Source: DATAYA01 sp036272815 (GTDB lineage: Bacteria; Pseudomonadota; Alphaproteobacteria; Acetobacterales; Acetobacteraceae). From it: a stretch of DNA of 11,817 nt. Below the pieces are notes generated by a model. That model saw nothing but the letters and a program-made list of their open reading frames with translations. It was not told where the DNA came from and ran no database searches. Below, piece by piece: positions 1 through 5,644 of this stretch. How positions within the stretch are numbered: the first letter of the stretch is position 1; each line of letters opens with the position of its first letter. The stretch covers positions 1 through 11,817 of the forward strand of contig DATAYA010000106.1 of the NCBI GenBank assembly GCA_036272815.1, in the 5' to 3' direction. Both the position numbers and the translations under genes were made by a program.

Positions 1-50
1 GGACGGTGAAAGGACGGGGACGGTGAAAGGGCGGGGACGGTGAAAGGAAG
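1..50 (+). repeat. 17-bp tandem repeat (about 3 copies) upstream of adk
   Basis: Units begin at 1, 18 and 35, each starting GGACGGTGAAAGG. The first two full 17-bp units differ at one base. Each unit carries an overlapping GTG/TGA (GTGA) followed by the purine-rich AAAGG. The TGAs at 7-9, 24-26 and 41-43 fall in three different frames, so any upstream reading frame ends here. Each GTG opens a six-codon ORF (6-26, 23-43, 40-60) whose stop overlaps the next start. The last stop, at 58-60, overlaps the TTG of adk at 57. AAAGG lies 9 nt before each following start, including the adk TTG. The upstream gene is outside the window. secY would be usual in this context, and a basic KGRGR-stop ending would suit it, but that is inference. 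Confidence 0.85.
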
Positions 51-56
51 CGGGCG

Positions 57-731
57 TTGAACCTGATCCTGCTGGGTCCGCCTGGCGCGGGGAAGGGAAC
101 GCAGGCGAAGCGCCTGCAACGGGCACATGGGATGGCGCAGATCGCGACCGGCGACATGCTGCGCGCCGAGGTCGCCGCCGGCACCGAGATCGGCCGGCAG
201 GCGCGCGCGGTCATGGAGTCGGGCGCGCTGGTCTCGGACGACATCATCATCCGGATGCTGGCCGCCCGGGTGCAGCAGCCGGACGCGCGGGCGGGCTTCA
301 TCCTCGACGGCTTCCCGCGCACGGTGCCGCAGGCGGTGGCGCTCGACGCGATGCTCGACGAGCTCGGAATGGCGCTCGACGCGGTGATCGAGCTGCAGGT
401 CGACGACGCGGCGCTAGTCGAGAGGATCGCCGGCCGCTTCGCCTGCGCACGCTGCGGCGCCAGCTACCACGACCGGTTCAAGCCGACGCTGGTGGACGGC
501 GTATGCGACGTCTGCGGCAGCCACGAATTCGTCCGCCGCCCGGACGACCGGGCCGAGACGGTGCAGGCGCGGCTCGACGCCTACCACCAGCAGACGGCGC
601 CGATCCTGCCGCATTACGCGGCGCAGGGGCGGCTGCACTCGGTGGACGGGATGGCGCCGATCGACGAGGTGACGCGGCAGATCGAGGCGGTCCTGACGCA
701 GCTCCCGGCGTCGCAGGCTGAACCGGCATGA
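57..731 (+). CDS. adk: Adenylate kinase (zinc-LID type)
   Basis: Cytosolic adenylate kinase, which interconverts ATP + AMP and 2 ADP. The 224-residue protein begins MNLILLGPPGAGKGTQ, with the P-loop at residues 7-15, TGDMLR at 31-36 in the AMP-binding region and DGFPR at 84-88. The LID holds four cysteines (C130, C133, C150, C153) in two CxxC pairs, the zinc-binding arrangement, followed by RRPDD at 160-164. The start is a TTG at 57, supported by the conserved N-terminus immediately after it and by AAAGGAAG at 43-50. No ATG start fits, because the P-loop begins only six codons in. The TTG overlaps the stop of a mini-ORF formed by the upstream 17-bp repeats. The 3' end overlaps the next gene by 4 nt (ATGA), suggesting translational coupling. 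Length and motifs match the long-form family, so identification is very secure. Confidence 0.97.
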   Translation: MNLILLGPPGAGKGTQAKRLQRAHGMAQIATGDMLRAEVAAGTEIGRQARAVMESGALVSDDIIIRMLAARVQQPDARAGFILDGFPRTVPQAVALDAMLDELGMALDAVIELQVDDAALVERIAGRFACARCGASYHDRFKPTLVDGVCDVCGSHEFVRRPDDRAETVQARLDAYHQQTAPILPHYAAQGRLHSVDGMAPIDEVTRQIEAVLTQLPASQAEPA

Positions 732-1384
732 CCCTGACGGTGATCGGCGCCGGCTTCGGGCGCACCGGCACGAAGTCGCTGAAGGACGCGCTGGAGCAGC
801 TCGGGCTTGGCCCATGCTACCACATGATCGAGGTGCTCCAGAACCCGGGCTTCGCCGAGCACTGGCTGCGTGCCGACGCAGGCGCCGCGATGGACTGGGA
901 CGCGGTCTTCGGCGGCTACGCCTCGACCACCGACTGGCCGGCTTGCGACCACTGGCGGGCGCTGGCCGACCATTATCCGGACGCCAAGGTCATCCTCACG
1001 ACACGCGACCCGGAAGGCTGGTTCGCGAGCACGCAGAACACCATCTTCAGCAGCCTCAACACACGCCTGGCAGGCGACGGGTCGGCGATCGGGCAACTGA
1101 TGCGCGGGATCGGAGCGCGGCATTTCGGCGGCGCCTTCGATGACCGCGCACGTTGCATCGCGGCCTTCCAACGCCACAACGACGCGGTGCGGCGGGGCAT
1201 AGCACCCGACCGGTTGCTGGAGTTCGACGTCCGCGAGGGTTGGGAGAGGCTGTGCCGGTTCCTTCGCGTGGCCGTCCCTGCGACCGCCTTCCCGAGCACC
1301 AATACCACCGAGGAGTTCCGCGCCAGCGTGGCGCAGCGGCTGGCAGGGCTTCGGAGGGGGGCGCTTGAAGTGCCGCCGAAGTGA
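728..1384 (+). CDS. Sulfotransferase-like P-loop protein
   Basis: The 218-residue protein begins MTLTVIGAGFGRTGTKSLKDAL. GFGRTGTKSL at residues 9-18 is the 5'-phosphosulfate-binding loop typical of PAPS-dependent sulfotransferases. VILTTRDPEGWFAS at 88-101 matches the strand carrying the 3'-phosphate-binding Arg. FPSTNTTEEF at 188-197 fits the C-terminal part of the Sulfotransfer_4-type group, often labelled simply sulfotransferase family. It would transfer sulfate from PAPS to an unknown acceptor; nothing here identifies the substrate. There is no signal peptide or membrane segment. The ATG overlaps the adk stop by 4 nt (ATGA), so translation is probably coupled to adk. Its place between adk and the ribosomal alpha operon is unusual and suggests lineage-specific insertion. 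The family call is strong; enzymatic activity is inferred. Confidence 0.85.
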   Translation: MTLTVIGAGFGRTGTKSLKDALEQLGLGPCYHMIEVLQNPGFAEHWLRADAGAAMDWDAVFGGYASTTDWPACDHWRALADHYPDAKVILTTRDPEGWFASTQNTIFSSLNTRLAGDGSAIGQLMRGIGARHFGGAFDDRARCIAAFQRHNDAVRRGIAPDRLLEFDVREGWERLCRFLRVAVPATAFPSTNTTEEFRASVAQRLAGLRRGALEVPPK

Positions 1385-1394
1385 CCCAGATGGG

Positions 1395-1422
1395 TTGACG
1401 CGACGGCGGCCGCCTCTATAAG
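1395..1422 (+). promoter_or_regulatory. Sigma-70-type promoter for rpsM-rpsK-rpoA-rplQ
   Basis: TTGACG at 1395-1400 and TATAAG at 1417-1422 are separated by 16 bp, each matching the consensus at five of six positions. It lies just after the sulfotransferase stop and about 100 nt before rpsM. Transcription would start near 1429, leaving a leader of roughly 90 nt. It gives the ribosomal genes a promoter independent of adk and the inserted sulfotransferase gene. This is pattern-based, with no mapped start. Confidence 0.75.
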
Positions 1423-1452
1423 TCCGCCTTTCCGGCATGGGCCCGATCGGCC

Positions 1453-1478
1453 CCGGCCGCAATTGGCCTTGCGGCCGG
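1453..1478 (+). promoter_or_regulatory. Perfect hairpin in the rpsM leader
   Basis: CCGGCCGCAA at 1453-1462 and TTGCGGCCGG at 1469-1478 are perfect inverted repeats (10-bp stem, 6-nt loop TTGGCC). The hairpin lies in the predicted leader, downstream of the promoter and 43 nt before the rpsM start. TCAAGTTTT follows, so it could act as an attenuator, although the T run is short. A shorter competing stem, GGGCC/GGCCC (1439-1443 with 1449-1453), shares one base with it. Leader-mediated feedback by a ribosomal protein is known for alpha operons in other bacteria (S4 in E. coli), but this structure is not shown to do that. Confidence 0.6.
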
Positions 1479-1521
1479 TCAAGTTTTCCAGACGATCAGG
1501 GCCTTCCAGGAGATCTGCAGC

Positions 1522-1899
1522 GTGGCGCGTATTGCCGGCGTGAACATCCCGACCAACAAGCGGGTGACGATCAGCCTCCGCTACATCTACGGCATCGGCG
1601 CCACCAAGGCCGCCGGCATCTGCACCAAGCTCGGCATCCCCGACGACCGCCGGGTGAACCAGCTGTCCGACGACGAGGTGCTGCGCATCCGCGAGCTGGT
1701 CGACCGCGAATACCGCGTCGAGGGCGACCTCCGGCGCGAGGTCGCGATGAACATCAAGCGGCTGATGGACCTCGGCTGCTACCGCGGCCTGCGGCATCGC
1801 CGCGGCCTGCCGGTGCGCGGCCAGCGGACGCACACGAATGCGCGCACGCGCAAGGGCAAGGCGGTCGCAATCGCCGGCAAGAAGAAGGTGACGAAGTAA
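1522..1899 (+). CDS. rpsM: 30S ribosomal protein S13
   Basis: Small-subunit head protein that contacts the 5S/L5 bridge and the P-site tRNA. The 125 residues begin MARIAGVNIPTNKRVTISL and contain YIYGIGATKA, the helix-two-turns-helix region. The C-terminal signature RGLRHRRGLPVRGQRTHTNA is followed by a lysine-rich tail (KGKAVAIAGKKKVTK). The start is GTG at 1522, set by the conserved N-terminus and AGGAG at 1508-1512 (9 nt spacing). It is the first gene after the promoter at 1395-1422. Its TAA stop shares one base with the rpsK ATG. Length and sequence are typical of the family. Confidence 0.98.
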   Translation: MARIAGVNIPTNKRVTISLRYIYGIGATKAAGICTKLGIPDDRRVNQLSDDEVLRIRELVDREYRVEGDLRREVAMNIKRLMDLGCYRGLRHRRGLPVRGQRTHTNARTRKGKAVAIAGKKKVTK

Positions 1900-2294
1900 T
1901 GGCGAGGGCCACCAGCACCGCGCGGCCGCGCCGCAAGGAACGCAAGAACATCACCTCGGGCGTGGCGCATGTCGCGGCCACCTTCAACAACACGGTCGTC
2001 ACCATCACCGATGCGCAGGGCAACGCGATCGCCTGGTCGTCGGCCGGCAGCCAGGGCTTCAAGGGCAGCCGCAAGTCGACACCCTATGCGGCGCAGGTCG
2101 CGGCCGAGGATGCCGGCAAGAAGGCGCGCGAACACGGCATGGAGACGCTGGAGATCGAGGTGAACGGTCCCGGCTCCGGCCGCGAGAGTGCGCTGCGCGC
2201 ATTGCAGGCGGTGGGCTTCTCGATCAGCACGATCCGCGACGTGACGCCGATCCCGCACAACGGCTGCCGCCCGCGCAAGCGCCGGCGCGTCTGA
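1899..2294 (+). CDS. rpsK: 30S ribosomal protein S11
   Basis: Platform protein of the 30S subunit. The 131 residues begin MARATSTARPRRKERKNITSGVAH. They include the conserved AATFNNTVVTITDAQGNAIAWSSAG-type core and GFKGSRKSTPYAAQ, and end in the family signature with the motif DVTPIPHNGCRPRKRRRV. The ATG at 1899 overlaps the last base of the rpsM stop, so the pair is coupled. GAAGG around 1884-1888 is a plausible ribosome site. An in-frame extension back to 1437 exists but crosses the rpsM leader and gene, so it is not real. Identification is very secure. Confidence 0.98.
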   Translation: MARATSTARPRRKERKNITSGVAHVAATFNNTVVTITDAQGNAIAWSSAGSQGFKGSRKSTPYAAQVAAEDAGKKAREHGMETLEIEVNGPGSGRESALRALQAVGFSISTIRDVTPIPHNGCRPRKRRRV

Positions 2295-2317
2295 TCCGGC
2301 GGGCAAGACAGAGTTGG

Positions 2318-2341
2318 GGCGCCGTCCGCGAGGGCGGCGCC
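2318..2341 (+). promoter_or_regulatory. GNRA-capped hairpin between rpsK and rpoA
   Basis: GGCGCCGTCC (2318-2327) pairs with GGGCGGCGCC (2332-2341) through ten pairs, one of them U-G, closing on a GCGA loop, a GNRA tetraloop. It sits 24 nt after the rpsK stop and 37 nt before rpoA. No T tract follows, so strong intrinsic termination is unlikely. It may stabilise mRNA, be processed, or bind a protein; these roles are inference. Confidence 0.6.
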
Positions 2342-2378
2342 GTCATACGTTCAGGCGGCCCCCGCTGAGAGGGACAAG

Positions 2379-3404
2379 ATGATGGCGATGATGCAGAGGA
2401 ACTGGGAGACGCTGATAAAGCCGGAGAAGCTCGAGGTCGAGCCCGGCGCCGAGCCCGCGCGCACGGCGACCGTGATCGCCGAGCCGCTGGAGCGCGGCTT
2501 CGGCATGACGCTCGGCAATGCGATCCGGCGCATCCTGCTGTCGTCGTTGCAGGGCGCGGCGGTGAAGGCGGTGCAGATCGACGGCGTGCTGCACGAGTTC
2601 AGCAGCATTGCCGGCGTGCGCGAGGACGTCACCGACATCGTGCTCAACATCAAGCAGCTTGCCCTGCGGATGCACGGCGAGGGGCCGAAGCGGATGGTGC
2701 TGACCGCGACCGGGCCGGGCGAGGTGCGCGCGGGCCAGATCCAGGCCGGGCACGACATCGAGATCATGAACCCCGACCTGGTGATCTGCACGCTCGACGA
2801 CGGCATCAAGCTCGGCATCGAGTTCACCGTCGATCTCGGCAAGGGCTACGTGCCTGCCGTCGCCAACCGGCCGGAGGATGCGCCGATCGGACTGATCCCG
2901 GTGGATGCGATCTATTCGCCGGTGCGCCGCGTCTCCTACAAGGTCGAGCCGACCCGCGTCGGCCAGGTGACCGATTACGACAAGCTTCTGCTGACCGTCG
3001 AGACCAACGGCGCGGTGACGCCCGAGGACGCGGTGGCGCTGGCCGCGCGCATCCTGCAGGACCAGTTGCAGCTGTTCATCAATTTCGACGAGCCGCAGCA
3101 GTTCCGGCCCGAGGAGCCGCGCGACGATCTGCCGTTCAACCGCAACCTGCTGCGCAAGGTGGACGAGCTGGAGCTGTCGGTGCGCAGTGCCAACTGCCTG
3201 AAGAACGACAACATCGTCTATATCGGCGACCTGGTGCAGAAGACTGAGCAAGAGATGCTGCGCACGCCGAATTTCGGGCGCAAGTCGCTGAACGAGATCA
3301 AGGAGGTGCTCTCCGCGATGGGCCTGTCGCTCGGCATGACCGTGCCGGGCTGGCCGCCGGAGAACATCGAGGATTTGGCCAAGCGGCTCGACGAGCCGTT
3401 CTGA
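2379..3404 (+). CDS. rpoA: DNA-directed RNA polymerase subunit alpha
   Basis: Alpha subunit, which scaffolds core RNA polymerase assembly and contacts UP elements and activators. The 341-residue protein has the N-terminal dimerisation domain (about 1-245) with GFGMTLGNAIRRILLSSLQG at 40-59, a linker, and the C-terminal domain (about 258-318). The latter includes SVRSANCLKNDNIVYIGDLV, whose Arg269 corresponds to E. coli Arg265, the DNA-contacting residue. RTPNFGRKSLNEIKE and LSLGM complete the CTD. Several ATGs are clustered. GAGAGGGA at 2367-2374 would serve ATG 2379 or, at slightly better spacing, ATG 2382; the conserved sequence starts after them. It lies in the rpsM operon, separated from rpsK by an 84-bp structured gap. 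Confidence 0.98.
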   Translation: MMAMMQRNWETLIKPEKLEVEPGAEPARTATVIAEPLERGFGMTLGNAIRRILLSSLQGAAVKAVQIDGVLHEFSSIAGVREDVTDIVLNIKQLALRMHGEGPKRMVLTATGPGEVRAGQIQAGHDIEIMNPDLVICTLDDGIKLGIEFTVDLGKGYVPAVANRPEDAPIGLIPVDAIYSPVRRVSYKVEPTRVGQVTDYDKLLLTVETNGAVTPEDAVALAARILQDQLQLFINFDEPQQFRPEEPRDDLPFNRNLLRKVDELELSVRSANCLKNDNIVYIGDLVQKTEQEMLRTPNFGRKSLNEIKEVLSAMGLSLGMTVPGWPPENIEDLAKRLDEPF

Positions 3405-3426
3405 GCAGGGCGCGGGGAACGAGACG

Positions 3427-3861
3427 ATGCGACACGGGGTTGCCGGGCGGAAGCTCGGGGTGACGAGCACGCACCGGGCGGCGATGTTCCGCAACATGGC
3501 CTGCGCGCTCATCAAGCACGAGCAGATCACCACCACGCTGCCGAAGGCGAAGGAGCTGCGGCCGGTCGCCGAGAAGCTCATCACCCTTGGCAAGCGCGGC
3601 GGCCTGCACGCGCGGCGGCTGGCGCACGCACAGCTGCGCGACGACGTGATGGTGAGCAAGCTGTTCGGCGCGCTGGCCGAGCGGTATCGCGGGCGCGCGG
3701 GCGGCTACACGCGGGTGCTGAAGGCGGGGATGCGGCACGGGGATGCCGCCGACATGGCGGTGATCGAGTTCGTCGAGCGCGACGTCGCGGCGAAGGGCCA
3801 GGATAGCGGGCCGAAGCAGGAGACCGCAGAGGCGGAGGAGACGCCGGCCGCGGCAGCCTGA
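3427..3861 (+). CDS. rplQ: 50S ribosomal protein L17
   Basis: Large-subunit protein near the exit-tunnel side. The 144 residues begin MRHGVAGRKLGVTSTHRAAMFRNMA. They contain LIKHEQITTTLPKAKELRPVAEKLITLGKRG, the family signature, and GGYTRVLKAGMRHGDAADMAVIEFV. Residues from about 122 form a low-complexity Glu/Ala/Lys tail that makes it slightly longer than the E. coli protein, as in many Alphaproteobacteria. It follows rpoA after a 22-nt gap and is the last gene of the alpha operon, followed by a candidate terminator. The ribosome site (GGGGAACGAG) is only moderate. Identification is secure. Confidence 0.98.
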   Translation: MRHGVAGRKLGVTSTHRAAMFRNMACALIKHEQITTTLPKAKELRPVAEKLITLGKRGGLHARRLAHAQLRDDVMVSKLFGALAERYRGRAGGYTRVLKAGMRHGDAADMAVIEFVERDVAAKGQDSGPKQETAEAEETPAAAA

Positions 3862-3870
3862 GGCGGGATT

Positions 3871-3888
3871 CGCCCGCTTCGGTGGGCG
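3871..3888 (+). terminator. Candidate C(UUCG)G hairpin terminator after rplQ
   Basis: CGCCCGC (3871-3877) pairs with GTGGGCG (3882-3888), with one G-U pair, around a TTCG tetraloop closed by C-G. This very stable loop is frequent in intrinsic terminators. It lies 9 nt after the rplQ stop. No T tract follows, so termination may be weak or factor-assisted. An alternative small stem, GCGGG/CCCGC (3863-3867 with 3873-3877), is mutually exclusive with it. Confidence 0.5.
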
Positions 3889-3896
3889 GCCCGTGG

Positions 3897-3919
3897 ATGC
3901 CCGGATCAAGTCCGGGCAT
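3897..3919. repeat. Alphaproteobacterial extragenic palindrome
   Basis: ATGCCCGGA (3897-3905), TCAAG, TCCGGGCAT (3911-3919) form a perfect 9-bp stem with a 5-nt loop. GCCCGGATCAAGTCCGGGC is a widely dispersed intergenic palindrome in alphaproteobacterial genomes. Its minus-strand translation gives the MPGLDPGIH string that recurs in spurious annotated proteins. Its function is not settled. Only one copy is visible here; genome-wide dispersal is recalled knowledge, not tested. Confidence 0.7.
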
Positions 3920-3945
3920 GACACGGGGTGGCATGACGCGGGGTG
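3916..3945. repeat. 15-bp tandem duplication in the rplQ-rarA gap
   Basis: GCATGACACGGGGTG (3916-3930) is followed directly by GCATGACGCGGGGTG (3931-3945), with one mismatch. The first copy overlaps the right arm of the palindrome at 3897-3919. The rest of the gap to the rarA start (3946-4031) shows only a weak 5-bp stem (3980-3984 with 3992-3996) and no convincing promoter. Confidence 0.8.
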
Positions 3946-4031
3946 ATGAGGCACGAAGTTCCGAACCGGGACCCTGAGCGGCCGTGCGCGGCGGCCTCGC
4001 AATTCGGCGCCCGTGCGATCAAATAAGCCGC

Positions 4032-5363
4032 GTGACCGCCGGATCCGCCACCGCCGACCTGTTCGCGCCTCCCGCCGGGGCCGACCTGCCCGCGGCGTCG
4101 CGCCCGCTCGCCGACCGGCTGCGGCCCGCGACGCTCGGCGATGTCGCGGGACAGGACCATCTGCTCGGCCCGGACGGGGCGATCACCCGGATGCTGGCGC
4201 GCGGCTCGCTCGCCTCGCTGATCCTGTGGGGGCCGCCGGGCGTCGGCAAGACCACGATCGCGCGGCTGCTCGCGGAGGCGTCGGGACTGCATTTCGTGCA
4301 GCTCTCGGCGGTGTTCTCCGGCGTCGCCGACCTCAAGCGGGCGTTCGACGACGCGGCGCGGCGGCGCGCGGCGGGGCAGGGGACGCTGCTGTTCGTGGAC
4401 GAGATCCACCGTTTCAACCGCGCCCAGCAGGACGGTTTCTTGCCGGTTGTCGAGACCGGGACCGTGACGCTGATCGGTGCGACGACGGAGAACCCCTCCT
4501 TTGCGCTGAACGGGTCGCTGCTCTCGCGCTGCCAGGTGCTGGTGCTGCGGCGGCTCGACGATGCGGCGCTGCGCGGCCTGCTCGCGCGCGCCGAGGACGA
4601 TGCCGGACGTGCGCTGCCGCTCGCCGATGAGGCGCGGGCGGCGATGGTGGCGATGGCGGACGGCGACGGACGCTATCTGTTCAACATGGCGGAGCAGGTT
4701 TTCGCTCTGCCGCCGGACACGGCGCCGCTGGATGCGGCCGGGCTCGCGGGCCTGCTGGCACGCCGGGCCGCGCTCTACGACAAGGACCGCGAGGAGCACT
4801 ACAATCTGATTTCCGCGCTGCACAAGGCGTTGCGCGGCTCGGACCCGGACGCGGCGTTGTACTGGCTCGCGCGGATGTTCGCCGGCGGCGAGGACCCGCG
4901 CTATGTCGCGCGGCGGCTGGTGCGGTTCGCGTCGGAGGATATCGGGCTTGCCGATCCGCAGGCGCTGGTGCAGGCCCTGGCGGCGTGGGAGGCGTATGAG
5001 CGGCTCGGCAGCCCGGAGGGGGAACTCGCGATCGCGCAGGCGGTGCTCTATCTCGGCACCGCGCCGAAATCGAACGCCGCCTATGCGGCGCTCGGCGAGG
5101 CGCGTGCGGCGGCGAAGGGGACCGGCAGCCTGATGCCGCCGGCGCATATCCTCAACGCGCCGACGCGGCTGATGAAGGATCTCGGCTACGGGCGCGGCTA
5201 TGCCTACGACCATGCCGAGGCGGATGCCTTCTCCGGCCAGGACTACTTTCCCGAAGGCATGGCGCGGCAGCAATTCTATCGTCCCGCCGATCGCGGCTTC
5301 GAGCGCGAGGTCGGCCGCCGCCTCGCCGTCTGGTCGGCGCTGCGCGAGGAGCGGCAGGCGTGA
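4032..5363 (+). CDS. rarA: Replication-associated recombination protein A (RarA/MgsA AAA+ ATPase)
   Basis: Clamp-loader-like AAA+ ATPase of the RarA/MgsA/WRNIP1 family, acting at stalled replication forks. Numbered from the GTG at 4032, the 443-residue protein has PLADRLRPATLGDVAGQDHLLG near the N-terminus. Walker A is GPPGVGKTT (67-75), Walker B is LLFVDEIHRFN (119-129), and sensor 1 is GATTENPSF (149-157). The C-terminal half, from the YNLISALHKALRGSDPDAALYWLARM segment onward, is the family's tetramerisation region and includes GYGRGYAYDHAE. The frame stays open upstream to a GTG at 3984, but family members start shortly before an S/ADLF motif, which favours 4032. The ribosome site there is weak. 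It begins the next gene run, and its stop overlaps the following GTG by 4 nt. Confidence 0.93.
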   Translation: MTAGSATADLFAPPAGADLPAASRPLADRLRPATLGDVAGQDHLLGPDGAITRMLARGSLASLILWGPPGVGKTTIARLLAEASGLHFVQLSAVFSGVADLKRAFDDAARRRAAGQGTLLFVDEIHRFNRAQQDGFLPVVETGTVTLIGATTENPSFALNGSLLSRCQVLVLRRLDDAALRGLLARAEDDAGRALPLADEARAAMVAMADGDGRYLFNMAEQVFALPPDTAPLDAAGLAGLLARRAALYDKDREEHYNLISALHKALRGSDPDAALYWLARMFAGGEDPRYVARRLVRFASEDIGLADPQALVQALAAWEAYERLGSPEGELAIAQAVLYLGTAPKSNAAYAALGEARAAAKGTGSLMPPAHILNAPTRLMKDLGYGRGYAYDHAEADAFSGQDYFPEGMARQQFYRPADRGFEREVGRRLAVWSALREERQA

Positions 5364-5629
5364 GTGCCGCCCAGCGCACCGTCGCGGCGGACGAGGCCGA
5401 AATCCGCCTCGACCGCTGGTTTCGCCGGCACTTTCCCGGCCTGACGCAAGGGGCGATCGAAAAACTCTGCCGCACCGGGCAGGTCCGGGTCGATGGCGGG
5501 CGGGTCAGCGCCGGCACACGGCTGCTGCCCGGGCAGGCGGTGCGCGTGCCGCCGGTTGCGGAGGCCGCAGCCGGGGCGGCGCCGCCGCGCGCCACCGCGC
5601 GCGCCCCGGTCGAGCCGCACGAGGCCTAG
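5360..5629 (+). CDS. N-terminal S4-domain fragment of an RluC-type pseudouridine synthase
   Basis: This 89-residue product starts at a GTG overlapping the rarA stop (GTGA). Residues about 15-62 (IRLDRWFRRHF...GAIEKLCRTGQVRVDGGRV...LLPGQAVRVPP) form an S4 RNA-binding domain as found at the front of RluC/RluD-type enzymes. An Ala/Pro/Arg-rich linker follows and the frame ends at TAG 5627-5629. The same frame resumes at once with the catalytic domain, so this is best read as the 5' half of an interrupted rluC rather than an independent gene. If expressed alone it would be an RNA-binding domain without catalysis. Confidence 0.75.
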   Translation: MSAAQRTVAADEAEIRLDRWFRRHFPGLTQGAIEKLCRTGQVRVDGGRVSAGTRLLPGQAVRVPPVAEAAAGAAPPRATARAPVEPHEA

Positions 5630-5644
5630 GCGCTCGCTCGCCGC

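Noticed and set aside
1..60. CRISPR-like direct repeats
   Set aside because: Repeats are contiguous with no spacers, the unit is 17 bp, and there are no cas genes. The same applies to 9883-9950.
1437..1898. Possible N-terminal extension of rpsK
   Set aside because: It crosses the rpsM leader and coding sequence in another frame. S11 has a conserved N-terminus starting at 1899.
3998..4026. Promoter directly upstream of rarA (AAATAA as -10)
   Set aside because: No acceptable -35 element at the right distance, and the A-rich string alone is weak evidence.
3906..5273. Open minus-strand frame of 455 codons opposite rarA
   Set aside because: It is antisense to the Walker and sensor motifs of rarA, with low-complexity Arg/Ala composition and no recognisable domain.
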